Below are positions 15,177 to 24,321 of a stretch of DNA of 64,000 bases, piece by piece; position 1 is the stretch's first letter; every line of letters starts with the position of its first letter. The notes beneath the pieces were generated by a model, which saw only the letters and a list, made by a program, of their open reading frames with translations, did not search any database and had not been told where the DNA came from. Position numbers and translations under genes: made by a program. Source of the DNA: Pseudomonas entomophila. GTDB taxonomy: Bacteria > Pseudomonadota > Gammaproteobacteria > Pseudomonadales > Pseudomonadaceae. Location: the NCBI RefSeq assembly GCF_029193575.1, contig NZ_JARGCS010000056.1, positions 1-64,000 on the forward strand, given 5' to 3'.

Positions 15177-17123
15177 ATGAACATCAAGCAAAAACTGACC
15201 TGGGCCTTCGCCGTCATCGCCGGCCTGCCCATCGTCCTCGTGGCCACGTTGGTGGTCCTGAACCTGCGCGGCGAGGCTCGCGAGAGCTTTCTCGACAGCA
15301 GCAGCCGGGAGATCCGCCAGGTTGGCAACGCGATGAATATTTTTTTCCAGGGCATCGCACAGAACGTCGACTACCTGGCTAGCCAGCCACTGGTCAACGC
15401 CAGCGCCGACAACGTGAAGAAGCACATCTCCGCCGACGCCGCACAGATCGCCCCCTCCGAACAGGACAAGGCACTCTCCGAGCTGTTCACCCGCCTGGCC
15501 GCCAGCCACCCAGACTACGCCTACGTGTCCTATGGCATGAAGGACGGCGGCTATGCCTTCTGGCCCAGCGACCCGACGATGGCCAACTACGACCCGCGCA
15601 CCCGCCCCTGGTACCAGGTCGCCATGGCCAACCCCGGCAAGACGTTCCGCACCGCGCCCTACTACTGGGCCGGCGACGACGCGGTGCTGGTCAGCACCGT
15701 GCGCACGGTGGCCAACCAGCTCGGCAACCCGGGTGGGGTGGTCAACATCGACGTCTCGCTCAAGGGCCTGACCGAGATCGTCAAGCAGATCAAGATCGGT
15801 GAAAGCGGCTACCTGATCCTGATGGAGAACAACGGCAACGTGATGGTCGACCCGCGCGACGCCAGCCATAACTTCAAGCAACTGCAAAGCTTCGGGGGCG
15901 GCTACGCCGAGCTGGCCAAGGCCGGCAAGGGCCTGGCCGAGGTGACGCTGAACGGCGAGCGCTACATGGCCAATATCTACCCCGACGAGCGCCTGGGCTG
16001 GACCTTCATCGGCCTGATCCGTCAAGACGAGGCCATGAGTATCACCACCCACCTGACCTATCTGATCGGCGGTATCGCGCTGCTGTTGGCCACTGTGTTC
16101 GCCGCCGTCGGTGCAGCGTTCGCGAAGCTCATCGTGCGCCCGATCAACAGCGTCACCAGCAGCCTGGAAGGCATCGCCCAGGGCGAAGGCGACCTGACCC
16201 GCAACCTTGAAGTGCGCGGGCGCGACGAAACCGCGCAACTGGCCAGCTGGTTCAACCAATTCCTCGGCGCCATCCGCGGCCTGATCCAACACATCGGCGG
16301 CGCCGCCAGCAAGATCCTCAGCACCTCGGCCAGCTCCACCCGCGTCTCCGGCGACATGGCCGAAGCCGCCGGGCGCCAACGCGAGGCGGTGGACATGGTC
16401 TCGACCGCCTTCCACGAAATGGTCGCCACCGCCAACGAAGTCGCGCGCTCGTGCAGCCAGGCCGCGCAGTCGGCCGACAGCGGCCAGCAGCAAGCGCGCG
16501 ACGGTCAGCAGCAGATCGACGCGGCGGTGCAGAGCGTCGATCACCTGAGCCGCGAGATCGAGCAATCGGCGCAGTCGATCCAGCAACTGGAGCGCGACAG
16601 CAACGCCATCCAGTCGATCCTCGGCACCATCCGCTCGATCGCCGAGCAAACCAACCTGCTAGCGCTCAATGCCGCCATCGAGGCCGCCCGCGCCGGCGAG
16701 CAGGGTCGTGGTTTCGCGGTGGTCGCCGACGAGGTGCGCGCGCTGGCCAAGCGCACCGCCGACTCCACCGCGGAGATCGACGGACTGCTGGGCAACCTGG
16801 CCAGCCGCACCGCCGAGGTGGCCGAGCAGATGCATGCGAGCCTGGAAGTGTCGCAACAGTCGGTGAGCCGCATCGGCCTGGCGCGCGACAGCTTCGGGCA
16901 GATCCGCGAGTCGGTGGACGTCATCCGCGACATGAACACCCAGATCGCCACGGCGGCCGAGGAGCAGCACCAAGTGGCCGAGGACATCAACCGGCACATC
17001 AGCCAGATCCACGGCGATGCGCAACTGGTGGCCGAGCTGGCCCAGGCGGCGCGGCAGGATTCGCAGAGCCTGGCGGGGTTGTCGAACGAATTGGATGCGT
17101 TGGTGCGGCGGTTCAAGACCTGA
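15177..17123 (+). CDS. methyl-accepting chemotaxis protein with dCache domain, probably amino-acid sensing
   Basis: 648 residues. A TM helix at about 10-30 is followed by a periplasmic double-Cache domain to about 280, a second TM helix (about 285-308), HAMP, and the cytoplasmic signalling domain with the invariant hairpin EQTNLLALNAAIEAARAGEQ. The Cache domain shows Tyr138, Arg143, Trp145, Tyr146 and Asp192, spaced like the amino-acid-binding motif of PctA-type receptors. An amino acid or related amine (for example GABA) is therefore the likely ligand. ATG 15177 follows GGGAG. Confidence 0.92.
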   Translation: MNIKQKLTWAFAVIAGLPIVLVATLVVLNLRGEARESFLDSSSREIRQVGNAMNIFFQGIAQNVDYLASQPLVNASADNVKKHISADAAQIAPSEQDKALSELFTRLAASHPDYAYVSYGMKDGGYAFWPSDPTMANYDPRTRPWYQVAMANPGKTFRTAPYYWAGDDAVLVSTVRTVANQLGNPGGVVNIDVSLKGLTEIVKQIKIGESGYLILMENNGNVMVDPRDASHNFKQLQSFGGGYAELAKAGKGLAEVTLNGERYMANIYPDERLGWTFIGLIRQDEAMSITTHLTYLIGGIALLLATVFAAVGAAFAKLIVRPINSVTSSLEGIAQGEGDLTRNLEVRGRDETAQLASWFNQFLGAIRGLIQHIGGAASKILSTSASSTRVSGDMAEAAGRQREAVDMVSTAFHEMVATANEVARSCSQAAQSADSGQQQARDGQQQIDAAVQSVDHLSREIEQSAQSIQQLERDSNAIQSILGTIRSIAEQTNLLALNAAIEAARAGEQGRGFAVVADEVRALAKRTADSTAEIDGLLGNLASRTAEVAEQMHASLEVSQQSVSRIGLARDSFGQIRESVDVIRDMNTQIATAAEEQHQVAEDINRHISQIHGDAQLVAELAQAARQDSQSLAGLSNELDALVRRFKT

Positions 17124-17136
17124 TGGGTTTTCTGTA

Positions 17137-17233
17137 CCGGCCCTATCGCGGGGCAAGCCCGCTACTAAAGGCCTAGCGCCGACCTGAGGGTTTGCGCTGT
17201 CCCTGGAGCGGGCGTGCCCCGCGATAGGGCCGG
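17137..17233. repeat. inverted REP pair between convergent genes
   Basis: CCGGCCCTATCGCGGGGCA at the left and its near complement ending CCGCGATAGGGCCGG at the right form a long hairpin. It separates the chemoreceptor and the AraC gene, whose 3' ends face each other, and may act as a bidirectional terminator. Confidence 0.8.
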
Positions 17234-17243
17234 CGCGAACACT

Positions 17244-18020
17244 TCAAAACCGCAACTCCCCCGGCGTCGAGCCAAACAACTGCTTGAACGCCGCGATATA
17301 CGCCGACGTCGAGTCATACCCGCAGGCCAACGCCGCCTCGGTCACGCTCTCCCCCGCCTCCAGCACCGCCAACGACGACAACAGCCGCATGCGCTGGCGC
17401 CAGTTGCGAAAGCTCAACCCCGTCTCGCGCTGGAACAGACGCATCAGGGTCTTCTCCGAACACTCCAGTTGCCGTGCCCACTGCTGCAGGGTCTGCGCCT
17501 GGTCGGGCGCGGCGATCAGTTGGTTGCACAGGGCAAGCAGCCCGGGGTGGCGCGGCAACGGCAGGGAAAAGCCCACCTGCGGCAGCGCCCGCAACTGGTC
17601 GAGCAACACCGCCACCAGCCGCGCCTCGGCGCTGTCGCCTTCCGGATAGTCGGCCGGCATCAGGCAGAATTGCTTGATCAGCTCACGGGCCAATGGCGTC
17701 ACTTCCAGCACCCGGCACTCTACCGGCGCCCAAGGGCAGGCGTCGCGGCGCACGTAGAGACTGCGCATTTCCGCCTGCATCGAGGTGACCACCTCGTGCT
17801 CGGTGTCGGCGGGTATCCACACCCCCCACTGTGGCGGGGCGAAATAGCTGCCGTCGCTGGTGTAGACACCGAGCACGCCGCTGATGGCGTAGGAGAACTG
17901 CACCCAGTCGTGGCGGTGGCGGGTGGTCCAGGAGCCGGCGCCGAGGCTTTCGGCACGGGCGTAGAGGGGTCTGGGCAGGTGGGCCAGGTCGGGGATGGCG
18001 CGGGGGGCGGTGCTGTGCAT
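17244..18020 (-). CDS. AraC-family transcriptional regulator
   Basis: 258 residues. An N-terminal cupin-like sensor domain (RHRHDWVQFSYAISG...PADTEHEV) is followed by a C-terminal pair of helix-turn-helix motifs (LQQWARQLECSEKTLMRLFQRETG and VTEAALACGYDSTSAYIAAFKQLFG). ATG 18020 (MHSTAPRAIPDL) is chosen because upstream residues in frame are low complexity. It ends 97 bp from the thiolase gene on the same strand, which it might regulate; effector unknown. Confidence 0.88.
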   Translation of the reverse strand: MHSTAPRAIPDLAHLPRPLYARAESLGAGSWTTRHRHDWVQFSYAISGVLGVYTSDGSYFAPPQWGVWIPADTEHEVVTSMQAEMRSLYVRRDACPWAPVECRVLEVTPLARELIKQFCLMPADYPEGDSAEARLVAVLLDQLRALPQVGFSLPLPRHPGLLALCNQLIAAPDQAQTLQQWARQLECSEKTLMRLFQRETGLSFRNWRQRMRLLSSLAVLEAGESVTEAALACGYDSTSAYIAAFKQLFGSTPGELRF

Positions 18021-18064
18021 GGCGGGTGTTTCTGTCGTGGGTTCGGTAAGCGTATCAGCTTTGC

Positions 18065-18105
18065 GGGCCCTATCGCGGCGTTCCGACTGGCCCCGCGATG
18101 GGGCC
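18065..18105. repeat. REP-like palindrome
   Basis: GGGCCCTATCGCGG and CCCCGCGATGGGGCC form imperfect arms in the gap between the thiolase stop and the AraC start, both on the minus strand. Confidence 0.65.
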
Positions 18106-18117
18106 TCGGCAGCCCCC

Positions 18118-19395
18118 TCAGCGCTCGACGATGGCGGTAACCCCCTGGCCCCCCGCCGCACAAATCGAAATCAACCCGCGCCCCTTGCCCGCCGTGGCCA
18201 GCAACTTGGCCATGTTCGCCAGGATCCGCCCCCCCGTGGCGGCGAACGGGTGCCCCGCCGCCAGCGAGCTGCCCTTGACGTTCAGCCTGCTGCGGTCGAT
18301 CGAGCCCAACGCGCCTTCGAGCCCCAGCCGCGTGCGGCAGTACTCGTCATCTTCCCAGGCCTTCAAGGTGCACAGCACCTGCGCGGCAAAGGCCTCATGG
18401 ATTTCGTAGTAATCGAAGTCCTGCAACGTCAGCCCATTGCGTGCCAACAGCCGTGGCACCGCATACACCGGCGCCATCAGCAGGCCTTCCTGCCCCTTGA
18501 CGAAGTCGACCGCCGCCGCCTCGCCGTCGACCAGGTAGGCCAGCACCGAAAGGCCCCGCGCCTCGGCCCACGCCTCGCTGCCCAGCAGCACCAGCGATGC
18601 ACCGTCGGTCAGTGGCGTCGAGTTGCCTGGCGTCATCGTGCCCTGGGCGCTGCGGTCGAACACCGGCTTGAGCCGGGTCAACTGCTCCAGGGTCAGGTCG
18701 GGGCGCAGGTTGTTGTCGCGGGTCAGCCCCAGGTAGGGGGTGAGCAGGTCGTCGTGCCAGCCTTCGTTATAGGAAGCGGCCAGGTGCTGGTGACTGAGCA
18801 GCGCCAACTCATCCTGCACGGCGCGGCCAATGTGCCAGGTCTGCGCCATCTGCTCGCAATGCTCGCCCATCGACAACCCCGTGCGCGGCTCGCCGTTGCG
18901 CGGGAACTCGGGCTTGAGGTGGCGCGGGCGCAGCTTGAGGAAGGGCTTGAGGCGCTCGGCCAGGGTCTTGCCGCGGTTGGCCTCCAGCAGCAGGCGGCGC
19001 AGCCCTTCGTTGACCGCGATGGGCGCGTCGGAGGTGGTGTCGACGCCGCCGGCGATGCCGCTGTCGATCTGCCCCAGGGCGATCTTGTTGGCCACCAGCA
19101 GCGCTGCCTCAAGGCCCGTGCCGCAGGCCTGCTGGATGTCGTAGGCGGGGGTCTGCGGCGACAGGCGCGAGCCGAGCACGCATTCGCGGGTCAGGTTCAT
19201 GTCGCGCGAATGCTTGAGCACCGTGCCTGCGGCCACCTCGCCCAGGCGCAGGCCGTGCAGGCGGTGGCGCTCGACCAGCCCTTCGAGGGCGGCGGTGAGC
19301 ATCGCCTGGTTGGTGGCGGTGGCATAGGCGCCGTTGGAACGGGCGAACGGAATACGATTGCCGCCCAGAATCGCGACCCGGCGGGGTGAACGCAT
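18118..19395 (-). CDS. thiolase family protein (acetyl-CoA acetyltransferase / 3-ketoacyl-CoA thiolase)
   Basis: 425 residues with the complete thiolase triad. The acyl-accepting cysteine is in QQACGTGLEA, the histidine in YEIHEAFAAQ, and the C-terminal cysteine in SICAAGGQGV. The family block NVKGSSLAAGHPFAATGGR is also present. It would act in acyl-CoA thiolysis or condensation in the cytoplasm. It is divergent across 157 bp from a FabG4-like reductase and a MaoC hydratase, so the three could form one ketoacyl/hydroxyacyl/enoyl-CoA module lacking only an oxidation or enoyl-reduction step. Confidence 0.93.
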   Translation of the reverse strand: MRSPRRVAILGGNRIPFARSNGAYATATNQAMLTAALEGLVERHRLHGLRLGEVAAGTVLKHSRDMNLTRECVLGSRLSPQTPAYDIQQACGTGLEAALLVANKIALGQIDSGIAGGVDTTSDAPIAVNEGLRRLLLEANRGKTLAERLKPFLKLRPRHLKPEFPRNGEPRTGLSMGEHCEQMAQTWHIGRAVQDELALLSHQHLAASYNEGWHDDLLTPYLGLTRDNNLRPDLTLEQLTRLKPVFDRSAQGTMTPGNSTPLTDGASLVLLGSEAWAEARGLSVLAYLVDGEAAAVDFVKGQEGLLMAPVYAVPRLLARNGLTLQDFDYYEIHEAFAAQVLCTLKAWEDDEYCRTRLGLEGALGSIDRSRLNVKGSSLAAGHPFAATGGRILANMAKLLATAGKGRGLISICAAGGQGVTAIVER

Positions 19396-19552
19396 GTGCT
19401 GCTTCCTCCTGAAAAGTAGTGGCTGTGCCGGCCCACAAAAACCTCAACTGAACACAGATTCCCCGTACAGCCTAGGTGTTTTTAGCGCATTCGAACGACC
19501 TTGCCACAAACTTGGTCCACACTTGCATGCTTGCCTTCAGGGAGACCCGCAC

Positions 19553-20905
19553 ATGAGCGATCGCTATCTCGGCTTTGCCAACTCCAACCTCGGCCGTCGC
19601 CTGGTCGACGCACTCGGCCTGCCGCGCCCAGCCCCACTGGAGCGCTGGCAGGCCGGGCGCCTGCGCCCGGTCGAAGGGGCCTTGGTGCTGGGCGGCGGGC
19701 CGTTGGCGAACCAGGTCGAAGCCTTCGCCGCCGCCCTCACCGACGAGCGCTACAGTTTCGCCAGCGACGGCCTGCAAGCCCCCGCCTGGGTGGCCGGGCT
19801 GGGGCCGAAGCTCAAGGCCGTGGTGTTCGATGCCAGTCACTTGTCCGACAGCGACCAGCTCAAGCAGTTGCGCGAATTCTTCCAGCCGTTGCTGCGCAGC
19901 CTGGCGCCCTGTGCCCACGTGGTGATCCTCGGCCGCGCCCCGGAACGGATCGACGACCCGCTGGCCTGCGTCGCCCAACGCGCCCTGGAAGGCTTCAGCC
20001 GTTCGCTGGCCAAGGAGCTGCGCAACGGCGCCACGGCGCAGTTGCTGTATGTCGGCGACGGTGCCGAAGGCCAGCTCGAAGGCGCGCTGCGCTTCTTCCT
20101 CTCGCCCAAGAGCGCGTTCATCTCCGGCCAGGTGCTGCGCCTGGAGGCCTGCGCCGCCCAGGTGCAAGACTGGACCCGCCCACTGGCCGGCCGCCGCGCC
20201 CTGGTGACCGGCGCCGCCCGGGGCATCGGCGCCGCCATCGCCGAAACCCTGGCGCGTGACGGCGCCGAGGTGACCCTGCTCGACGTGCCCCCGGCGCAGA
20301 AAGACCTCGACGCCCTTGCCGCGCGCCTGGGCGGGCGGGCCCTGGCACTGGACATTTGCGCCAGCGATGCCGCGGCCAGCTTGCTCGAGGCCCTGCCCGA
20401 CGGTATCGATATCGTCGTGCACAACGCCGGCATCACCCGCGACAAGACCCTCGCCAACATGACCCCGGAATACTGGGACGCGGTCATGGCGGTCAACCTC
20501 AAGGCCCCGCAGGTGCTGACCCAGGCGCTGTTCGACGCGGGCAAGCTCGGCGACGACGCGCGCATCACCCTGCTGGCCTCGGTCAGCGGCATCGCCGGCA
20601 ACCGCGGCCAGGCCAACTACGCCGCCAGCAAGGCCGGGCTGATCGGTTTCGCCCAGGCCTGGGCGCCACGTGTGGCAGAGCGCGGCGCCAGCATCAACGC
20701 CGTGGCGCCGGGCTTCATCGAAACCCACATGACCGCCGCCATGCCCATGGGCCTGCGCGAGGCCGGCCGGCGCTTGAGCTCGCTGAGCCAGGGCGGACGC
20801 CCGCAGGATGTCGCCGAGGCCATCGCCTGGCTCAGCCAGCCAGGCAGCGGCGCGGTGAATGGCCAGGCGCTGCGCGTGTGCGGCCAGGCCTTGATGGGGG
20901 CCTGA
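19553..20905 (+). CDS. FabG4-like high-molecular-weight 3-oxoacyl-(ACP/CoA) reductase
   Basis: 450 residues, about 200 longer than ordinary FabG. The N-terminal part (to about 205) is a degenerate Rossmann-like domain lacking the nucleotide motif. The C-terminal SDR domain has VTGAARGIGAAIAE, VHNAGITRDKTLANM, and the catalytic serine and YAASKAG. This layout matches mycobacterial FabG4, which reduces 3-oxoacyl-CoA with NADH. ATG 19553 follows AGGGAG. It is followed at 2 bp by the MaoC gene. Confidence 0.9.
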   Translation: MSDRYLGFANSNLGRRLVDALGLPRPAPLERWQAGRLRPVEGALVLGGGPLANQVEAFAAALTDERYSFASDGLQAPAWVAGLGPKLKAVVFDASHLSDSDQLKQLREFFQPLLRSLAPCAHVVILGRAPERIDDPLACVAQRALEGFSRSLAKELRNGATAQLLYVGDGAEGQLEGALRFFLSPKSAFISGQVLRLEACAAQVQDWTRPLAGRRALVTGAARGIGAAIAETLARDGAEVTLLDVPPAQKDLDALAARLGGRALALDICASDAAASLLEALPDGIDIVVHNAGITRDKTLANMTPEYWDAVMAVNLKAPQVLTQALFDAGKLGDDARITLLASVSGIAGNRGQANYAASKAGLIGFAQAWAPRVAERGASINAVAPGFIETHMTAAMPMGLREAGRRLSSLSQGGRPQDVAEAIAWLSQPGSGAVNGQALRVCGQALMGA

Positions 20906-20907
20906 CC

Positions 20908-21759
20908 ATGAACAGGCCATGGCAAGAACTGCACAGCCCCGACGCCCGCGCCGGCCTCTACCTGCGTGCCCTGGGCAAACGCAAGATCACCGGCAGCACA
21001 TTGCCCGCCCAGGGCCTGCGCTGCTTCCTGCGGGTCGACCCGGGCAACCTCAGCGCCTACCGCCGGCTCTGCCACTTCGCCGACGACGGGCGCCTGCCCC
21101 CCACCTACCCGCACGTGATGGCCTTCGCCCTGCAACTGCAATTGCTGACCGCCCACGACTTCCCCTTCCCGCTGCTCGGCCTGGTCCACCTGCATAACAG
21201 CCTGCAGGTGTTGCGCCCGCTGGGGGGCATCGATGGGCTGCGCTTCGCGGTGTACGCCGACAACCTGCAGCCACATGCCAAGGGCGGCACCTTCGACCTG
21301 GTGACCGAGGCCGAGGACGGGCTGGGGCTGCTGTGGCGCGAGACCAGCCGCATGCTGGTGCGCGGCCTGAAGCTGGAAGACCCGCCAGCCGAAGACATCG
21401 AGGCCGAACCGCAGGCCCTGCCGGAAGCCACTCGCTGGTATGCCGACAGCGATATCGGCCGGCGCTACGCCAAGGTCTGCGGCGACTACAACCCGATCCA
21501 CCTGAGCGCCGCCAGTGCCCGGTTGTTCGGTTTTCCCAAGGCGATCGCCCACGGCATGTGGAGCAAGGCCATGGCGCTGGCGGCGTTGCGTGGCCACCTG
21601 CCGGCCGCCGGGTATGCGTTCGAGGTGGATTTCCACAAACCCGTGAGGTTGCCCTCGGAAGTGATCCTCAGTGCCAGCGAGGCGGGGGCGCAGGGGCAGT
21701 TGCGCTTGGAGGGGCATGGCGGGTTGCTGCACATGCTCGGTAGGTGGCGCACGCTTTAG
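20908..21759 (+). CDS. MaoC-domain enoyl/hydroxyacyl dehydratase
   Basis: 283 residues. The C-terminal hot-dog domain contains the R-hydratase signature YAKVCGDYNPIHLSAASARLFG...IAHGM, with the catalytic Asp and His in GDYNPIH. The N-terminal half is probably a second, catalytically empty hot-dog. It would interconvert (R)-3-hydroxyacyl-CoA and enoyl-CoA. It starts 2 bp after the FabG4-like gene and is surely co-translated; the reductase makes the hydroxyacyl substrate. Possible roles are fatty-acid or polyhydroxyalkanoate precursor metabolism. Confidence 0.9.
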   Translation: MNRPWQELHSPDARAGLYLRALGKRKITGSTLPAQGLRCFLRVDPGNLSAYRRLCHFADDGRLPPTYPHVMAFALQLQLLTAHDFPFPLLGLVHLHNSLQVLRPLGGIDGLRFAVYADNLQPHAKGGTFDLVTEAEDGLGLLWRETSRMLVRGLKLEDPPAEDIEAEPQALPEATRWYADSDIGRRYAKVCGDYNPIHLSAASARLFGFPKAIAHGMWSKAMALAALRGHLPAAGYAFEVDFHKPVRLPSEVILSASEAGAQGQLRLEGHGGLLHMLGRWRTL

Positions 21760-21765
21760 ACCGCT

Positions 21766-21831
21766 ATCGTGGGGCAAGCCCGCGCCTACAGCGGTCCACC
21801 GGCCCCTGCAGGCGCGGGCTTGCCCCACGAT
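21766..21831. repeat. perfect 22-bp inverted REP repeat
   Basis: The arms at 21766-21787 and 21810-21831 are exact complements, each containing GTGGGGCAAGCCCGCGCCT or its complement. It lies directly after the maoC stop and is a likely transcript end or mRNA stabiliser. Confidence 0.85.
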
Positions 21832-21910
21832 GAGGCCGGCACAGCCCCCGCAATTCACTTGCTTTGCTCCCCCACGCCGCCGAAGCTATGCGCCAGAAGG
21901 AGAGCCCCCA

Positions 21911-22216
21911 ATGAACCTGCAAGAATTGACCGAGCGCCTGCACCGGATCCGCGACAGCAACGACTGGCGCGGCTTCCACAGCCCGAAGAACCTCGCCATG
22001 GCGGCCAGCGTGGAAATGGCCGAACTGGTGGAGATCTTCCAGTGGCTGACCGAGGACCAGTCGCGCCAACTGCCCCCCGAGCAACTCGCCCACGCCGGGC
22101 AGGAAGTCGGCGACGTGGTGCTCTACCTGTTGCTGCTGTGCAGCGAGCTGGGCCTGGACCTGGAGCAGGTGGTACGGGCCAAGCTGGCCGACAGCGAGAG
22201 GCGCTTCGCCAAATGA
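21911..22216 (+). CDS. MazG-like nucleotide pyrophosphohydrolase
   Basis: 101 residues of the compact all-alpha NTP-PPase (MazG/RS21-C6) type. The paired acidic motifs EMAELVEIFQW and EVGDVVLYLLLL bind Mg2+ and triphosphate. Such small proteins clean up non-canonical dNTPs (house-cleaning); the exact substrate cannot be read here. Its stop codon overlaps the ATG of cmoM (ATGA), so the two are co-translated. Confidence 0.88.
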   Translation: MNLQELTERLHRIRDSNDWRGFHSPKNLAMAASVEMAELVEIFQWLTEDQSRQLPPEQLAHAGQEVGDVVLYLLLLCSELGLDLEQVVRAKLADSERRFAK

Positions 22217-22962
22217 ACGACCGTCACTTCGATGAATTGGCCAGCCGCTTCGCCGAGAAGATCTACGGCGGCGCCAAGGGCGCGATCCGCCTCGCGGTGC
22301 TCCAGGCCGACCTGGCCGAAGCCCTGCCCGACCGCCCCCTGCGTGTGCTCGACATCGGCGCGGGCCTGGGCCACATGGCCCTGTGGCTGGCCCAGCGCGG
22401 CCACCAGGTGACCCTCGCCGAACCCGCCGCGCCCATGCTCGATGGCGCCCGCGCGCGCTTCGTCGAGGCCGGCCAGCCGGCCACCTTCATCCAGGCGCCG
22501 TGGCAGGAACTGCTTGGCCAGCTCACCGAACCCTTCGACCTGGTGCTGTGCCACGCCGTGCTGGAATGGCTGGCCGAGCCGGAAAGCATCCTGCCGGTGC
22601 TGCACCAGCTGACCGCCCAGGGTGGCTGGTTGTCGCTGGCGTTCTACAACCGCGACGCGCTGGTGTACCGCAACCTGATCAAGGGCCATTTCCGCAAGCT
22701 GCGCAGCAACCGCCTGGCCGGCGAGAAGCAAAGCCTGACACCCCAGAAACCGCTTGATCCGCGTGAACTCAAGGCGCAACTTGAACCCTTGTGGCAGGTC
22801 GAAAGTGAAAGTGGCGTGCGGGTGTTCCACGACTACATGCCCAAGGAGTTCCAGGCCAAGGCCGAGCTGCTCGACCTGCTGGAGATGGAACTGGCGCACC
22901 GCCGCCACCCCAGCTTCGCCGGGCTCGGCCGCTACCTGCACTGGATCTGCCGCCCCCGCTGA
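22213..22962 (+). CDS. cmoM: tRNA 5-carboxymethoxyuridine methyltransferase CmoM
   Basis: 249-residue SAM-dependent class I methyltransferase. The start MNDRHFDELASRFAEKIYGGAKGAIR is the CmoM (formerly SmtA) signature and VLDIGAGLGHMALWLA is motif I. It methyl-esterifies cmo5U34 of certain tRNAs, giving mcmo5U at the wobble position. It overlaps the MazG-like gene by 4 bp. Confidence 0.9.
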   Translation: MNDRHFDELASRFAEKIYGGAKGAIRLAVLQADLAEALPDRPLRVLDIGAGLGHMALWLAQRGHQVTLAEPAAPMLDGARARFVEAGQPATFIQAPWQELLGQLTEPFDLVLCHAVLEWLAEPESILPVLHQLTAQGGWLSLAFYNRDALVYRNLIKGHFRKLRSNRLAGEKQSLTPQKPLDPRELKAQLEPLWQVESESGVRVFHDYMPKEFQAKAELLDLLEMELAHRRHPSFAGLGRYLHWICRPR

Positions 22963-22984
22963 CCCCGCCCGTCGGGAGGACCCC

Positions 22985-23617
22985 ATGCCGTACCGCCTGT
23001 TGTGCCTGGCCCTGTTGCCCTTCGCCCTGGCCGCCTGCCAAGGCAGCAACCCCTACGTCGCCAGCTCCCGCCCGCTGCCCCCGGCACCGCCGCAGGTGGC
23101 CACCACCTTCGACGCCAGCGCCTACCCGGCCCCGGCACGCGACTACGGGCGCTACCGCAACTGGGCCTGGCGCAACGGCCAGTTGCCCAGCGGCAACGCC
23201 AGCGCCGACCCCGCGCAACTGGCCGAGGCGGTCAGCGGCGCCCTCGACCAGCACGGCCTGCGCCCGGCCCGCGCCGGCAACGCCGATTTGCTGGTGAGCG
23301 CCGACCTGCGCCTGGAGCGGCGCCTGCGCCAGGTGCGCGACTACGACTATGACCCCTACTACGGCCCCTACCCCTACGGCAGCGTCGGCTACGGCGGTTA
23401 CCGCCACGGCTACGGCGCCTACGGCAGCGTGCCGATCGTGCGCACCTACGAGGTCGAGGTGATGGTGGTGCGCATCGACCTGTTCGACGCCCGCAGCGGC
23501 CAGCCGGTGTGGAGCGCCAGCGCCGAGAGCGGCAGCGACAAAAGCTCGCCCCGTGAACGCGAGAACGCCCTGCGCGACTCGGTGCACAAGGCGCTCGCCG
23601 GCTACCCCCCCAGTTAA
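22985..23617 (+). CDS. DUF4136 lipoprotein
   Basis: 210 residues with a lipoprotein signal ending LAAC (Cys18), so probably outer-membrane anchored. A DUF4136 domain includes YGRYRNWAWRNG, a Tyr/Gly-rich insert (about residues 115-148, repeating YGxYG) and WSASAESGS. The conserved RENALRDSVHKALAGYPP ends the protein. Function unknown. It is the first of a tandem pair with the gene at 23636 and starts 22 bp after cmoM. Confidence 0.88.
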   Translation: MPYRLLCLALLPFALAACQGSNPYVASSRPLPPAPPQVATTFDASAYPAPARDYGRYRNWAWRNGQLPSGNASADPAQLAEAVSGALDQHGLRPARAGNADLLVSADLRLERRLRQVRDYDYDPYYGPYPYGSVGYGGYRHGYGAYGSVPIVRTYEVEVMVVRIDLFDARSGQPVWSASAESGSDKSSPRERENALRDSVHKALAGYPPS

Positions 23618-23635
23618 CCGCCCAGGAGAACCATC

Positions 23636-24196
23636 ATGTTGCGCCGTTTCGTCCTGCTGTCCCTGGTCGTGCTGCTCGCGGCCTGCTCCAGCAACAATGT
23701 CATCCAGGATTTCGACGCCAGCCGTGACTTCGCCGCCTACCGCAGCTGGACGTGGCAAGAGCCGGCATTGCAGTACCGCCCGGACGACCCGCGGATCAAG
23801 AGCGACCTCACCGAACAACGCATCCGCCAGGCCGTCGCCGACCAGCTCGACCAGCGCGGCCTGCGCCCGGTGCAGGGCAATGCCCGGGCCGATGTGAAGG
23901 TGCGTGCGTACCTGATCGTCGAGCAACGTCAGCAGCAGATCACCACCAACTACGGCGGTGGCTGGGGGGGCTACTGGGGCGGCTACTGGGGTGGGCCGAT
24001 GTACAACGAGACCCGCAGCGTCGACTACAAGGTGGCGACCATCCAGGTCGACCTGTTCGACGGCAAGGACGGCAAGCTGGTGTGGCGAGGCAGTGCCGAG
24101 CAGGTCATGAGCAACTACCCGCCGAGCCCGCAGGAGCGCAATGCGGCGATCCAGAAAACCGTGACCCAGGTGATGTCCAACTACCCACCGCGATGA
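23636..24196 (+). CDS. DUF4136 lipoprotein (paralogue of the preceding gene)
   Basis: 186 residues, lipobox LLAAC with Cys17. It has the same domain plan as its neighbour: FAAYRSWTWQEP, a short Gly/Trp-rich insert (YGGGWGGYWGG) and LVWRGSAEQV, ending in QVMSNYPPR. The two genes are 18 bp apart and likely arose by duplication. Function unknown. Confidence 0.88.
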   Translation: MLRRFVLLSLVVLLAACSSNNVIQDFDASRDFAAYRSWTWQEPALQYRPDDPRIKSDLTEQRIRQAVADQLDQRGLRPVQGNARADVKVRAYLIVEQRQQQITTNYGGGWGGYWGGYWGGPMYNETRSVDYKVATIQVDLFDGKDGKLVWRGSAEQVMSNYPPSPQERNAAIQKTVTQVMSNYPPR

Positions 24197-24203
24197 ATCT
24201 TCA

Positions 24204-24238
24204 CCGGCCTCATCGCGGCAAGCCCGCGATGCGGCCGG
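24204..24238. repeat. REP palindrome at the left edge of the Tad block
   Basis: CCGGCCTCATCGCGG and CCGCGATGCGGCCGG are near-perfect complements. It lies just after the second DUF4136 gene and before the tadG-like gene, so it probably terminates the upstream operon. Confidence 0.8.
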
Positions 24239-24321
24239 CACAGGCAACATGCCATCACTTTGACTACACTCTTTTGCACCGCAGCTGCACTGCGTGGCCA
24301 ATGGCCTGCAAAGGAGTGCCC

